The notes under the pieces: generated by a model
The model's input: the letters and a program-made list of their open reading frames with translations, nothing else
What the model was told of the DNA's origin: nothing
The model's database searches: none
Origin: RFSX01 sp965230215
GTDB lineage: Bacteria; Bacteroidota; Bacteroidia; Chitinophagales; Saprospiraceae
NCBI GenBank assembly: GCA_965230215.1
Contig: CBDDKN010000002.1
Span: 186,001-250,000 of the forward strand
Reading direction: 5' to 3'
DNA length: 64,000 nt
Part shown: positions 25,640-35,360 of the stretch, in pieces
Layout: each line of letters opens with the position of its first letter
How positions within the stretch are numbered: position 1 is the first letter of the stretch
Program-made: the position numbers and the translations under genes

Positions 25640-28024
25640 ATGAAAACAGTCAGCACTACTCTCCTTCTATTTATCTCCATAATAGTTACAGCACAATCAG
25701 GGTTACAAACTGTCAAAGGAACTGTAATAGATAAGGAATCCGAAATGCCATTGATCGGCTCATCAGTTGAATTGATTGTAAATGGTGAAATACTTGGGAC
25801 CACTACTGATCTAGATGGTCGTTTCTATATAAATGGAGTCTCACCAGGTAGACATGCAATTCGTGTCTCCTATCTTGGATACGAGTCTCAAAATATCCCC
25901 AATATAATTGTGAGTTCAGGCAAGGAAGTAATCCTTAATATCGGATTGGAGGAATCTATTGTAGCTCTGGACGAGGTAGTAATAAAGGCAAGCACACCCA
26001 AAGACAAGGCCATTAACGAAATGGCGGCTGTAAGTGCGAGAACATTTTCACTGGAAGAAGTTGTACGTTATAGTGGCGGACGAAATGATGTATCAAGACT
26101 GGTCAGCAATTATGCAGGTGTCTCTACCGCAGATGATTCAAGAAATGACATTGTTATCCGTGGCAACTCTCCTACTGCAGTCCAATGGAAACTTGAAGGT
26201 ATGGCCATCCCTAATCCAAATCATTTCGCAACATTGGGAACAACTGGAGGGCCGGTATCAGCATTGAATACCAACCTCCTTAGAAATTCGGATTTCCTCA
26301 CTTCAGCTTTCCCTGCAGAATATGGCAACGCGCTATCTGGCGTATTCGATATAGGCTTCAGGTCAGGCAATAAAGATAATTATGAAACGACATTACAACT
26401 AGCCGCCTTTAGCGGTGTTGAAGCCATGTTCGAAGGCCCATTAAGCAAAAATAAGAACGCTTCGTTTGTTGTAAGCTTTAGAAATTCCTTTGTTGGACTT
26501 GCCAACGAACTTGGTATTCCAATTGGCACAAATGCAACACCGGATTACAGAGATCTTTCTTTTAAAATTGATTTGGGAAGAACTGCTCTTGGCAAATTCG
26601 AGATATTTGGAATCGGTGCAACCAGTGACATCAGTTTCCTGGCTACTGAGACAGACCCCAACGACCTGTTTGCTGAACCAGACTCAGATGCAAGAGCTCA
26701 ATCAAGATTGGGAATCTTTGGAATTAAACACACAGCATTGTTAAATGACAAAACTTACATCAGGACAAGCATTCTGGCCAGTCATGCGAAAAATGATTTC
26801 ATCCAGGAGAGATATACCGATGAGACACTGAGTGAAAAATTTCAGTATGCGTCTGCTAATGATGTTCTTAACAGACAGGTTATGAATATCTTTCTGAATT
26901 CTAAACAAAGCGCTCGATATACGCTCAGAACAGGAATCACTGTTGAACGTATGGATGTAAGTACATTGAGTACAGATAGCAGCGGAAATCCTGATAATAA
27001 TGGAGATGGAATAGAGGACCTGGAGACCGTCAGAGATTCTGAGCAAGAACTCTTTCTATTTGAAGCATATGCACAGGAAAAGATCAAACTTAGCCAGAAA
27101 TCTACACTCAACCTTGGACTACATGTACAATATCTTGATTTCACTGAAGACTTGGTCTGGGAACCCAGAGCGTCTTTCTCATTTGAACTATCGGACAGAG
27201 ACAAAATTAATGCTGGGTACGGATTACACAGTCAGATTACACCTCTACCCTTCTTATTCCAGACAAGAACTGTTGATGGAGAAATAGTATTGATGAATAA
27301 AGAATTGGAATTTACCAAATCGCATCATTTTGTATTGGGATGGGATCGGGCCTTGGGTTCTGATTGGAGATCTAAAGTTGAGCTATACTATCAGTCTCTA
27401 TTCGATGTACCTGTAGAGTTAGAACAGAGCAGCTTCTCAGTTTTGAATTTTGGTGCGGACTTTGGTTTTCCTTCCAGAGGACAACTTGTTAATACGGGTA
27501 CAGGAAGAAACTACGGTCTGGAATTGACTCTGGAAAAGTTCTTCAGCAATCAATTCTATGGCTTGTTAACGAGCTCCATCTTTGCTTCCAAGTATACAGG
27601 AAGTGATGGAATTGAAAGAAGTACGGCATTTGCAAATAACTTTGTTTTTAATTTCCTTGGTGGTAAAGAGTTTTCTATTGGACGAAACAATACATTAACT
27701 GTTGATTTTAAATACACATATGCTGGCGGACGAAGATTCACACCAGTAGATCTTGAAGCATCTCAGCAGATTGATTCAGAGGTACTCAAAGAAAGTCAAG
27801 CTTTCAGTGAGCGTTATCCTTACTATATGCGTATTGACTTCAAGATTGGTATTAGGCTCAACAGTGACAAGCGTAAATTTTCACAGCAGTTCTTTCTGGA
27901 TTTTCAGAACATTACCAATAGAGAAAATGTATTTGTAAACCGATACAACAGAGTTACGAACGAAGTAAACACGGTATATCAATCAGGCTTCTTCCCTGAC
28001 ATTATGTACCGCGTTCAGTTTTAA
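25640..28024 (+). CDS. TonB-dependent outer membrane receptor with N-terminal carboxypeptidase-regulatory-like domain
   Basis: Outer membrane uptake or sensing receptor. Signal peptide 1-18 (ending TAQS), then a beta-sandwich domain about 24-105 (VKGTVIDKESEMPLIGSSVEL, DLDGRFYINGVSPG, LGYES), then a plug region about 130-235, and a C-terminal 22-strand-type barrel ending in an aromatic residue (MYRVQF). Length 794 is short to average for the family, and it is not a SusC-length protein; no SusD gene follows. Substrate is unknown. A sensor kinase gene starts 25 bases downstream, in the same frame. Confidence 0.92.
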   Translation: MKTVSTTLLLFISIIVTAQSGLQTVKGTVIDKESEMPLIGSSVELIVNGEILGTTTDLDGRFYINGVSPGRHAIRVSYLGYESQNIPNIIVSSGKEVILNIGLEESIVALDEVVIKASTPKDKAINEMAAVSARTFSLEEVVRYSGGRNDVSRLVSNYAGVSTADDSRNDIVIRGNSPTAVQWKLEGMAIPNPNHFATLGTTGGPVSALNTNLLRNSDFLTSAFPAEYGNALSGVFDIGFRSGNKDNYETTLQLAAFSGVEAMFEGPLSKNKNASFVVSFRNSFVGLANELGIPIGTNATPDYRDLSFKIDLGRTALGKFEIFGIGATSDISFLATETDPNDLFAEPDSDARAQSRLGIFGIKHTALLNDKTYIRTSILASHAKNDFIQERYTDETLSEKFQYASANDVLNRQVMNIFLNSKQSARYTLRTGITVERMDVSTLSTDSSGNPDNNGDGIEDLETVRDSEQELFLFEAYAQEKIKLSQKSTLNLGLHVQYLDFTEDLVWEPRASFSFELSDRDKINAGYGLHSQITPLPFLFQTRTVDGEIVLMNKELEFTKSHHFVLGWDRALGSDWRSKVELYYQSLFDVPVELEQSSFSVLNFGADFGFPSRGQLVNTGTGRNYGLELTLEKFFSNQFYGLLTSSIFASKYTGSDGIERSTAFANNFVFNFLGGKEFSIGRNNTLTVDFKYTYAGGRRFTPVDLEASQQIDSEVLKESQAFSERYPYYMRIDFKIGIRLNSDKRKFSQQFFLDFQNITNRENVFVNRYNRVTNEVNTVYQSGFFPDIMYRVQF

Positions 28025-28048
28025 ATAAATATCTTAGAAAAAAAATAC

Positions 28049-29116
28049 TTGATAAGCAGTTCAAAAAATACAATTGGTTATAATGACAGGAAGTTTATTC
28101 TCATAGGCATTCCTGTCATATCTCTTATTATAAGTGGCATTCTGTTTGGAAACATGCTGGCAGAAAACTCACTGATGTTCTTTGGCAGTTGTTTTCTAAT
28201 TGGGCTTATCTATACAAGTTCATTTTGGATAGGATTTAGAGAGCTATACTTCTATAGCATAAGAAAATTCAGAAATCAGCAATCTAAAAGATATGGTTTC
28301 CTAATGATAGCCTCAATAGGCCTGTATATTTTGATCAAAATCTTCTTGGGAACTGTAATTGAAACTTACCTTTTTGATATTCATAGTTATCCTGGATTTA
28401 AAGAGAACGGACCTCATGCGATTTCAGAAGTACTTTCCTCAATGGTTGTTATCATTATGATCCTTGCTATATATGAAAGCAGCTATCTAAATGGTCAATT
28501 ACACAAATCGATTATTGAAAAGCAAGATCTTCAAAAACAAAATATTCAGTCACAACTTGATGGATTGAGGAATAAAGTAAATCCGCATTTCCTTTTCAAT
28601 TCACTAAATACCTTGTGTAATCTTATTCCTGAATCACCGGAAAGAGCTGAGAAATTTGTTCAGCAAATGTCACGGGTATATCGGTATATACTTGAAATAA
28701 GGGATGAAAAACTAATTCCTTTGAAAGAAGAACTCGATTATCTTGAATCGTTCAAGCACCTATTGCTTGAGCGCTTTGGTGACAATCTTAGTATTAGCAT
28801 AGAGATCCCTGATAGTCATAGAGACAACAAGATAGTACCGCTTTCGCTTCAGATCTTACTTGAAAATGCCATTAAGCACAATATCATTTCCAAAGAAAAA
28901 CCGCTCCATGTTAAGTTGTACATAAATCAGAATGGCCAGCTTGTAGTTGAAAATAATCTGCAAGTCAAAAGACAAGTTGGAAATTCTACAAAATTTGGAC
29001 TTGAAAATATAAAACAACGATACAAGTTCCTTACAGACAAAACTGTTGAAGTCATCTCTACCACACAGAACTTCATTGTCGTACTTCCATTAATATCCAC
29101 ACAAACAAATACATAG
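28049..29116 (+). CDS. LytS/YehU-type membrane sensor histidine kinase
   Basis: Inner membrane kinase of a LytTR-type two-component system. Four hydrophobic segments lie in residues 17-140. A short coiled coil (QLHKSIIEKQDLQKQ) leads to the His_kinase domain with phospho-acceptor motif NPHFLFNSLN near residue 178, N-box LQILLENAIKHN, and GLENIKQRY. No ATG precedes the coding region; TTG at 28049 is the best start, in the same reading frame as the receptor's stop and only 25 bases after it. The partner response regulator begins on the next base after its stop. Confidence 0.9.
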   Translation: MISSSKNTIGYNDRKFILIGIPVISLIISGILFGNMLAENSLMFFGSCFLIGLIYTSSFWIGFRELYFYSIRKFRNQQSKRYGFLMIASIGLYILIKIFLGTVIETYLFDIHSYPGFKENGPHAISEVLSSMVVIIMILAIYESSYLNGQLHKSIIEKQDLQKQNIQSQLDGLRNKVNPHFLFNSLNTLCNLIPESPERAEKFVQQMSRVYRYILEIRDEKLIPLKEELDYLESFKHLLLERFGDNLSISIEIPDSHRDNKIVPLSLQILLENAIKHNIISKEKPLHVKLYINQNGQLVVENNLQVKRQVGNSTKFGLENIKQRYKFLTDKTVEVISTTQNFIVVLPLISTQTNT

Positions 29117-29884
29117 ATGTCAGAATCAAGAATACTGATTATTGAAGATGAACCACCTGCAGTGAATAGGCTCAGCAAAATGCTTCATAAACTTGACCCT
29201 GGTATTAACATAGTAGATATCATTGATTCAGTAGAAACTGCAATCAAGTATCTCAATTACAACAATTCACTCGATCTTATATTCATGGATATTCAATTAT
29301 CCGATGGATTGAGTTTTGAAATTTTTAGTGAAATAGACTTAAACACGCCGGTTATTTTTACCACAGCGTATGACCAATATATGCTCAATGCCTTTAAAGT
29401 CCACAGTGTAGATTATCTGCTGAAGCCGATTGAAGTAGATGAACTTACTAGGGCTTACAATAAGTTTAATAATTATTTCAACACCCAAAAGAATAATCAA
29501 CAAACCGACTTCTCTGGCCTAATAGATCAACTTACACAAAAGAGCTACAAGGAAAGGTTCCTGGTCAAAACAGCCTCCGAATTAAAGTATGTCCCGATAA
29601 GTGATATAGCTTATTTCTATTCAGAGGATGGATACAGTCATATCTGCACATCCAACAAGTCAAAATACATTATTGATTATAAGCTAGATGAGTTGGATAA
29701 ACTTGTAAATCCATCCGACTTTTTTCGTATCAGCCGTCAAATGGTAGTCAATATTGGCAGCATCAAGAAAATTGAATCCTACTTCAATAGCAGATTAAAA
29801 CTTAGCCTCAACCCACAGCATAGCCGAGAAGTTATTGTGAGTCGAGACCGCTGTAATGACTTCAAAAGTTGGCTCGACAGATAA
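29117..29884 (+). CDS. LytTR-family response regulator
   Basis: Receiver domain (1-120) with acidic residues Glu10-Asp11, phospho-acceptor Asp58 in LIFMDIQL, Thr in VIFTTAYD and Lys in YLLKPIE. The C-terminal LytTR DNA-binding domain spans about 150-255 (FLVKTASELKYVPISDIAYFYSEDG, ISRQMVVNIGSIKKIE). The ATG directly follows the kinase stop, so the two form one unit. Targets are unknown; the TonB receptor upstream is an obvious candidate. Confidence 0.95.
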   Translation: MSESRILIIEDEPPAVNRLSKMLHKLDPGINIVDIIDSVETAIKYLNYNNSLDLIFMDIQLSDGLSFEIFSEIDLNTPVIFTTAYDQYMLNAFKVHSVDYLLKPIEVDELTRAYNKFNNYFNTQKNNQQTDFSGLIDQLTQKSYKERFLVKTASELKYVPISDIAYFYSEDGYSHICTSNKSKYIIDYKLDELDKLVNPSDFFRISRQMVVNIGSIKKIESYFNSRLKLSLNPQHSREVIVSRDRCNDFKSWLDR

Positions 29885-29965
29885 TTTTTTAGGTTTTCAC
29901 CAACAACAGACCTTCTCTCCTACGTCTAACAAGGTGTTAGTTAATTCAATACAAACACCACTATC

Positions 29966-31249
29966 ATGAAAAATACATTCAATTTCCGTTTTGGCCTTTT
30001 GGCTATACTGGCTTTCATTACGATCGGTCTGTCTTCTTGTCTTAAAGACGAATGCTCCGAAGTAAGACATTTCCTTGAATACAGACCGATCTATGTTCAA
30101 GCTTCACAATTCAGAATAGATCCTGTATTCGAGGAAAGCAGGACCTTTGTCAATCCTGGCAAAATCTATTTCTATGACAATATGATTTTCATTAATGAAA
30201 AATATGAAGGCATTCATATCATAGACAATTCAAGCCCGGAAAATCCACAAAACATAGGTTTTATTGCCATTCCTGGCAATGTTGATGTCGCCATCAGGAA
30301 TAACAAACTGTACGCTGACAATTACGCAGATCTTATCACAGTAGATATCTCTGACATTAGAAACCCAAGACTTGAATGCAGAGAGATAAATGGATTTGAC
30401 GAATACTGGGAAGACGCTCAATTAGGCTACCTCGTCAGATATGAGCCTACAGAACGCAGCATAGCAGTGGAGTGCAGTGATCCCAATTTTGGAGATGACA
30501 ACTTCAACAGAAACGGACTTATATTCCTAGCTGAAGATGCTAACATCTCCAATAATACGCCGGATGGAAACTTGAATGCCGATGGATCAGGAACTGGCGG
30601 TTCTTTGGCCAGATTTACAATTGCGCATGAGCATCTTTATATTATCAATGATAGAGATTTGATCGCATATGCAATTGAAGGTCAATGCCCTGAAAGAATG
30701 GAAACTACCTATGTAACCTGGGCTATAGAGACAATCTTCCCTTATGAAAATTTCCTATTCATAGGAGCTAATAATGGGATGTACATCTATGATGCAAGCA
30801 CACCTTCACAGCCAACATATGTCTCGGAGTTCAGACATGCCAATGCCTGTGATCCGGTATTTGTTAAAGATGATATTGCTTATGTCACACTTCGAGATGG
30901 AACGGCTTGTCAAAACTTCACCAATCAACTGGAGATAGTTGACGTATCTGATATCAGAAATCCAGAACTGATTGCAACACATGAAATGGAACATCCACAT
31001 GGCCTGTCGGTAAGAGACGATGTGCTCTATATCTGTGAAGGCCAGCATGGATTAAAGGCATTTAATACAACAGACCTTGTGGGTCTGAATGATAATCAAC
31101 TTTCACACCTTAAGGGTATTCACGCCATTGACGCCATATCACTAAGCTCTGATCACCTTCTTGTAATCGGAGACGATGGATTGTATCAGTTTAATACAAA
31201 CAATCCGCTGGACATTGAAGAATTAAGTTATCTGGCGGTTCAAAGATAA
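29966..31249 (+). CDS. LVIVD-repeat lipoprotein
   Basis: Envelope lipoprotein; signal residues 1-24 end at the lipobox GLSSC. The body has repeated beta-propeller-like units with the pattern (I/V)(H/T/Y/V)(I/V)(I/V/Y)D-x-S-x-P-x-x-P: HIIDNSSPENPQN, ITVDISDIRNPR, MYIYDASTPSQPT, EIVDVSDIRNPE. These match the LVIVD repeat. It contains paired Cys. It is first of a tightly spaced group ending with a sigma factor gene. Molecular function is unknown. Confidence 0.85.
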   Translation: MKNTFNFRFGLLAILAFITIGLSSCLKDECSEVRHFLEYRPIYVQASQFRIDPVFEESRTFVNPGKIYFYDNMIFINEKYEGIHIIDNSSPENPQNIGFIAIPGNVDVAIRNNKLYADNYADLITVDISDIRNPRLECREINGFDEYWEDAQLGYLVRYEPTERSIAVECSDPNFGDDNFNRNGLIFLAEDANISNNTPDGNLNADGSGTGGSLARFTIAHEHLYIINDRDLIAYAIEGQCPERMETTYVTWAIETIFPYENFLFIGANNGMYIYDASTPSQPTYVSEFRHANACDPVFVKDDIAYVTLRDGTACQNFTNQLEIVDVSDIRNPELIATHEMEHPHGLSVRDDVLYICEGQHGLKAFNTTDLVGLNDNQLSHLKGIHAIDAISLSSDHLLVIGDDGLYQFNTNNPLDIEELSYLAVQR

Positions 31250-31255
31250 TCTGAC

Positions 31256-32029
31256 ATGAAAAATTATATAATCAACTCAATACTTGTATTGTATGCTTTC
31301 CTATTGAGCGCAACCATGGCTATCGCACAGGAGAACACCATTCCTGATAGCAAGAAAGCCATAGTTGAATTAAAAAATGGAAGCAAAGTAGAAGGTGAAA
31401 TTCTTGATTGGAAAATTGGTGAATCCATAACACTCAGATTTGATTGGGGTGGAGAATCAAGGATCGATCAATACAGAATAAAGAAAATAACACAGCTGTC
31501 TGCAGGTAACAGATTGAAAGCCGCTTATCTGTTTAAGGATAAGGGCTACTATTACAGCTTGAGACTGAATGTCATTGCCGGCAATGATGGTTCCAGAGCC
31601 AATGGTGTGATGGGTATGGGAGTGAGCGCATCAGCTGGTTACAGATTTAATCACCTATTTTCATTAGGTGGAGGAGTAGCTTACGATCGTTTCATATGGG
31701 ACTCAGGTGAAAACCTGGTTCCCATTTTTGTGGAAGCAACCGGTTATCTGTCTCAACAGAACAGATCCTTGTTTTACAATGTACAAAGTGGTTATGCATT
31801 TGCATTTGAGGATGATCAATATCTCCTAAGTGATGCAAAAGGTGGTTTCATGATCTACCCCAACATCGGACTAAGATGGGGAACTGAAGATGTTAAATAC
31901 ATTCTGAGTGTTGGGTACAAATTCCAACATGCAGAATTCACTTATGATAGCCCATGGAATCCTGGTGAACGATCAGAACAAGATCTCCTGTTTAAAAGAC
32001 TTACCATTGGTTTTGGCATAACTATCTAA
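31256..32029 (+). CDS. Envelope protein with small beta domain and barrel-like C-terminus, function unknown
   Basis: A 257-residue exported protein: signal peptide 1-25 (ending AIAQ). Residues 35-82 (IVELKNGSKVEGEILDW, GESRIDQYRIKKITQL) look like a small SH3/LSm-type beta domain. The remainder alternates hydrophobic and polar residues with Gly and aromatics (SASAGYRFNHLFSLGGGVAY, IGLRWG, LSVGYKF, LTIGFGITI), typical of an outer membrane barrel. It is 6 bases after the LVIVD gene and 1 base before the next. Confidence 0.75.
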   Translation: MKNYIINSILVLYAFLLSATMAIAQENTIPDSKKAIVELKNGSKVEGEILDWKIGESITLRFDWGGESRIDQYRIKKITQLSAGNRLKAAYLFKDKGYYYSLRLNVIAGNDGSRANGVMGMGVSASAGYRFNHLFSLGGGVAYDRFIWDSGENLVPIFVEATGYLSQQNRSLFYNVQSGYAFAFEDDQYLLSDAKGGFMIYPNIGLRWGTEDVKYILSVGYKFQHAEFTYDSPWNPGERSEQDLLFKRLTIGFGITI

Positions 32030-32030
32030 T

Positions 32031-32579
32031 ATGAAACAGTTCTTGAAATTGACTGCTTGCGCAATTACGGCTATAGTGATCATTGCTTGTAACAAAAGCG
32101 ATGATAATACTGATTGTGTTACTCTGGAAGAGAACAGTAACTGGCAATCTGAAATGCTGATACCTCAAACGCATGACATACAGTTTCCAGATGACTACGA
32201 AGGTCTGGGTCTGACTGGATTTGAAGGTCCCATTTTCTTTAAGCACAAGCCGGACTCCAGTGTGTTTTTCCAGTATTCCTTCTGTGGGCCATTATTCTGT
32301 GAACCATTTGGTGTCTGCTTTGATCAAGACTTTGATGAAACAGAAGAAGTACCTTTGGATTGGCTTAGCAGCTACTTTGATCCATTGGACATAAGACAGG
32401 ATTTCTGTGATAACGGAGATAAGTTAAGAGGCATGTTTTTTCACAATGACAGAGATGAGGCCTCTGGTCGCTACTACATGTTGGTAGACACGATGTGGAA
32501 AGAATCGCTGCAAGTTAACTTTGAAATAGCGAAATTAGAAGAGGTAAAAAACATCTTAGCAACCATTAGTGAACGATAG
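32031..32579 (+). CDS. Small lipoprotein, function unknown
   Basis: A 182-residue protein with lipobox IIAC and Cys20 as the lipidated residue. The body is acidic with several Cys (CGPLFCEPFGVCFDQDF, and DFCDNGDK). I do not recognise the family. The gene begins one base after the previous stop and overlaps the sigma factor start by 11 bases, so it belongs to the same transcript. Confidence 0.75.
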   Translation: MKQFLKLTACAITAIVIIACNKSDDNTDCVTLEENSNWQSEMLIPQTHDIQFPDDYEGLGLTGFEGPIFFKHKPDSSVFFQYSFCGPLFCEPFGVCFDQDFDETEEVPLDWLSSYFDPLDIRQDFCDNGDKLRGMFFHNDRDEASGRYYMLVDTMWKESLQVNFEIAKLEEVKNILATISER

Positions 32580-33162
32580 TTACTTGACAAAACCATTATT
32601 AAAATATAACGATGAAGACTGGCGACGCCTGAGGAAATCCTGTGCTCAGAATAATAGAAAGGCTCAGGAAAAACTCTATAGGCATTTCTTTCCAATTATG
32701 GAAAAGATGGTTTTGAGGTACACAAATGATGAAGATCAATTGATTGACATTCTGAATAATGGCTTTTTGAAAGTCTTTCAGAAGATTGAAAAGTTTGACA
32801 ACAAAGGATCTTTTGAAGGATGGATTAGAAAGATAGTTTACCACAGCATAAGTGATTACTTCAGATCAAGAAACAGGGATCTTAAATTTCTGATCTATGA
32901 TCAGGAGAATGTGAAAGAACCCAGTCAAAAGGAAGATCACAAACTCTACTACCAGGATTTGATGAAGTTACTTGATAAACTGCCTGAAATGCAGATGCGT
33001 GTTTTTCATATGTATGCTATCGAAGGGTTCAGTCAGAAGGAAATCAGTAATACACTTAATATAAATCACAATACCTGTCGATGGTATCTGGCTGAAGCCA
33101 GAAAAATATTGCAACAGGAATACAGCAAACTTTACCTAAAAGATTATAATGAAACAGGGTAA
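32569..33162 (+). CDS. ECF-type RNA polymerase sigma factor
   Basis: Sigma-70 family regulator. Region 2 is about residues 25-100 (ALRY-like core MVLRYTNDEDQLIDILNNGFL and FEGWIRKIVYHSISDYFR). Region 4 is about 125-185 (LDKLPEMQMRVFHMYAIEGF, SQKEISNTLNINHNTCRWYL). Length 197. The start is GTG at 32569, within the end of the previous gene; a TTG five codons later is possible. The next gene overlaps by 14 bases and probably encodes its membrane partner. Confidence 0.92.
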   Translation: MNDSYLTKPLLKYNDEDWRRLRKSCAQNNRKAQEKLYRHFFPIMEKMVLRYTNDEDQLIDILNNGFLKVFQKIEKFDNKGSFEGWIRKIVYHSISDYFRSRNRDLKFLIYDQENVKEPSQKEDHKLYYQDLMKLLDKLPEMQMRVFHMYAIEGFSQKEISNTLNINHNTCRWYLAEARKILQQEYSKLYLKDYNETG

Positions 33163-34531
33163 CACAAATAATAGAGTGGATAAAGCATGGGGACGCATGG
33201 AACATCTTCTGGATGAGGAGATGCCAAAAAAGAGACGTTGGCCTCTGTTTATTCTGTGGTTTCTTGTAGGACTCACGGCAGCGATTCTGTCTACCAGCTA
33301 TATCAAGGACCTGGACAAGGCAACTCCTGGTCAGGATATAGCCCAATCCCAAACAGAAATAACTTCCACTTCGCATTTAATTTCTGAAGAGGATTCAAAT
33401 CCTGTTACTGAAAATGGAATTTTGGAAGTCACTCAATCTGAAGTATATCAGAATTCAAAAGCTGCTAATGCAGATGATAATTCCAGCATAAAGTCTGAAA
33501 CGGAGGTACTTGGAGAAGCAAGAGACAAGGTAGTGGAAGCAGATAATGAGACAAGCTCTGTTGTTACACAACAGACTGAAGTCAAGAATACAGTTCCTGT
33601 TGAAGTTATCAGTACCACAACGAACCAGATTAGAGACGCCAGTTCTACTGATATTGCCTACAAGTCTGGAAGCGCAAAGCCTTCAATTAACTATCCAAAC
33701 GAAGCTGGACCTGTCTTAACTCAAAATAAAATTGATGAAGTTGTTCCTCTGGAAGGAATAACAGCATCATCTGATATAAATCAGAGACAGTTACCAGAAA
33801 TGGCATTGTTGGCCTTTACAAATGAAAGCCTGTTAGAATTCGATAAGGCTGTGCCTGTAATGTCTATTGATTTGGCCAATTCGCTGATGATAGAACCAGT
33901 CCTGGTGGGAATGCCTAAAGCCAGGCTATCATTAGATTTAATGGGAGAACGTATTTCTGACTTTAGCAGCAATGGATATGGTTTTGGATTATCCCTGGAC
34001 AAGCCCATTGCTAGGAAATGGTCTTTGGGTCTTGGAGTTGCTTATTTTGTCAACAGGCGTACGCCAGATTTCTCAAGAGCTGTCGATCCGCTAACCGCAG
34101 ATGTTCCTGAAGGACTTTCAGACCCACAAGGCAATGAAATTGAAGTCTTGTTTGCTGGAGACCCTGAGGAAATCCAATTGGCTTCGACCAACAAATTGGA
34201 TAATCTTGCTGCACATCTTCATATCAAGTATAAACCGATTTCTCAGTTGAGCATCTATTCAGGTATAGCTCTTGAAAGATATTTTAATGTTAGCGACATT
34301 CAGGAAAGCGCTTTTCAGGAAGATTTAAACCTCTCCAATGAAGTGTATTACACAGTAGCTCAAAGTCCAAAAAATATTGCTTCATTGGATTTTGGAGTAG
34401 AATACAGACCGGTAAGCTGGATTGGGATTTTTAGTCAATACAGAAATGCTCTTGCTGACTTGTACAGCTTTACCGAGGGTAAGAGCTTTTCATCGAATAA
34501 ATATATTGCAGGAATCAGGATAGCTTTATAA
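33149..34531 (+). CDS. Single-TM protein with barrel-like C-terminus, probable partner of the ECF sigma factor
   Basis: A 460-residue protein. Residues 1-30 are cytoplasmic and hydrophilic (RVDKAWGRMEHLLDEEMP), with one membrane helix at about 31-51, then a long Ser/Thr/Glu-rich linker to about 240. The C-terminal 210 residues have outer-membrane-barrel-like strands (ARLSLDLMGERI, YGFGLSLDKPIARKWSLGLG, LHIKYKPISQLSIYSGIAL, SLDFGVEYRPVSWIGIFSQY, YIAGIRIAL). Position directly after the sigma gene suggests an anti-sigma role for the N-terminus, but no known anti-sigma domain is visible. The two-membrane layout is inference. Confidence 0.7.
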   Translation: MKQGNTNNRVDKAWGRMEHLLDEEMPKKRRWPLFILWFLVGLTAAILSTSYIKDLDKATPGQDIAQSQTEITSTSHLISEEDSNPVTENGILEVTQSEVYQNSKAANADDNSSIKSETEVLGEARDKVVEADNETSSVVTQQTEVKNTVPVEVISTTTNQIRDASSTDIAYKSGSAKPSINYPNEAGPVLTQNKIDEVVPLEGITASSDINQRQLPEMALLAFTNESLLEFDKAVPVMSIDLANSLMIEPVLVGMPKARLSLDLMGERISDFSSNGYGFGLSLDKPIARKWSLGLGVAYFVNRRTPDFSRAVDPLTADVPEGLSDPQGNEIEVLFAGDPEEIQLASTNKLDNLAAHLHIKYKPISQLSIYSGIALERYFNVSDIQESAFQEDLNLSNEVYYTVAQSPKNIASLDFGVEYRPVSWIGIFSQYRNALADLYSFTEGKSFSSNKYIAGIRIAL

Positions 34532-34548
34532 AGGCGGATTAGAATGCA

Positions 34549-35184
34549 CTAGGGTATGTCCAGATATTTATGTGTCTGAATACTCAATTTGTATTCAGGA
34601 TGTTCCTTACAGAATTTAATGGCCGCTTTTGTGTTCTCCTCAACCAATTCAGAATCCATGGGCTGAATGAACTTATGTGTATAATCCCAGTCTTCAAAAT
34701 TCAAGGGATCAATACCAGCTTGAGGGTAAACGATTTTTATTTCATCCCCTTTTCGAACTACAATATCGGTATTGGCTTTTGGACTCATGCAAATCCAGTG
34801 AATGCCTTCAGGTAATTCTAATGTGCCATTGGTCTCAATGGCTACATAAGCATCATATCGTTTCAATTCTTCCAGTAGGAAGCTGTCCAACTGTAAAGCG
34901 GGTTCACCGCCTGTGAATACTATGAAAGGCTGGTTATCGAATGGCCAGATTTCCATGATCTTTTTCCCCAATTCTTCTGCGCTATACTTGCCACCGTTCA
35001 GCCCATCAATCCCCCAGAAATTGGTATCACAAAATTGGCAAATGGCTTTCTCCCTGTCCTCTTCTCGCCCTGACCAAAGGTTACATCCCGAAAACCTGCA
35101 GAATACAGCGGCTTGCCCTGTATGGTATCCTTCACCTTGCAGGGTATAATATATTTCCTTTATGCTGTACTTGCCTTTTTTCAT
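34549..35184 (-). CDS. queE: 7-carboxy-7-deazaguanine synthase (radical SAM)
   Basis: Radical SAM enzyme of queuosine and 7-deazaguanine synthesis. The iron-sulfur cysteines have the QueE-specific CX14CX2C spacing (CNLW then CQFC) after FCRFSGCNLW near residues 27-36. Further family blocks: TLQGEGYHTGQ, VFTGGEPALQLD and SPKAN. Length 211. No queC or queD is adjacent. It converges with the preceding operon, with 17 bases between stops. Confidence 0.95.
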   Translation of the reverse strand: MKKGKYSIKEIYYTLQGEGYHTGQAAVFCRFSGCNLWSGREEDREKAICQFCDTNFWGIDGLNGGKYSAEELGKKIMEIWPFDNQPFIVFTGGEPALQLDSFLLEELKRYDAYVAIETNGTLELPEGIHWICMSPKANTDIVVRKGDEIKIVYPQAGIDPLNFEDWDYTHKFIQPMDSELVEENTKAAIKFCKEHPEYKLSIQTHKYLDIP

Positions 35185-35360
35185 GAAAACGCGAAACTAA
35201 TACTTATAAAGTTAATTCTAAAGAGGCCTCTTTGGACAAATAAATCAACTAATGGTCAAAGCAAAGTGAAATAGTGCCCAATTATGCTGGAATCCTCCTC
35301 AAAAAATGTTTATTTCACGACTATATATTACAGAAAATCATAATTTGAAATCGCTTCACT

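Noticed and set aside
29926..29940. Six-bp hairpin before the LVIVD gene
   Set aside because: Too short and without a T-run; expected by chance in a gap of this size.
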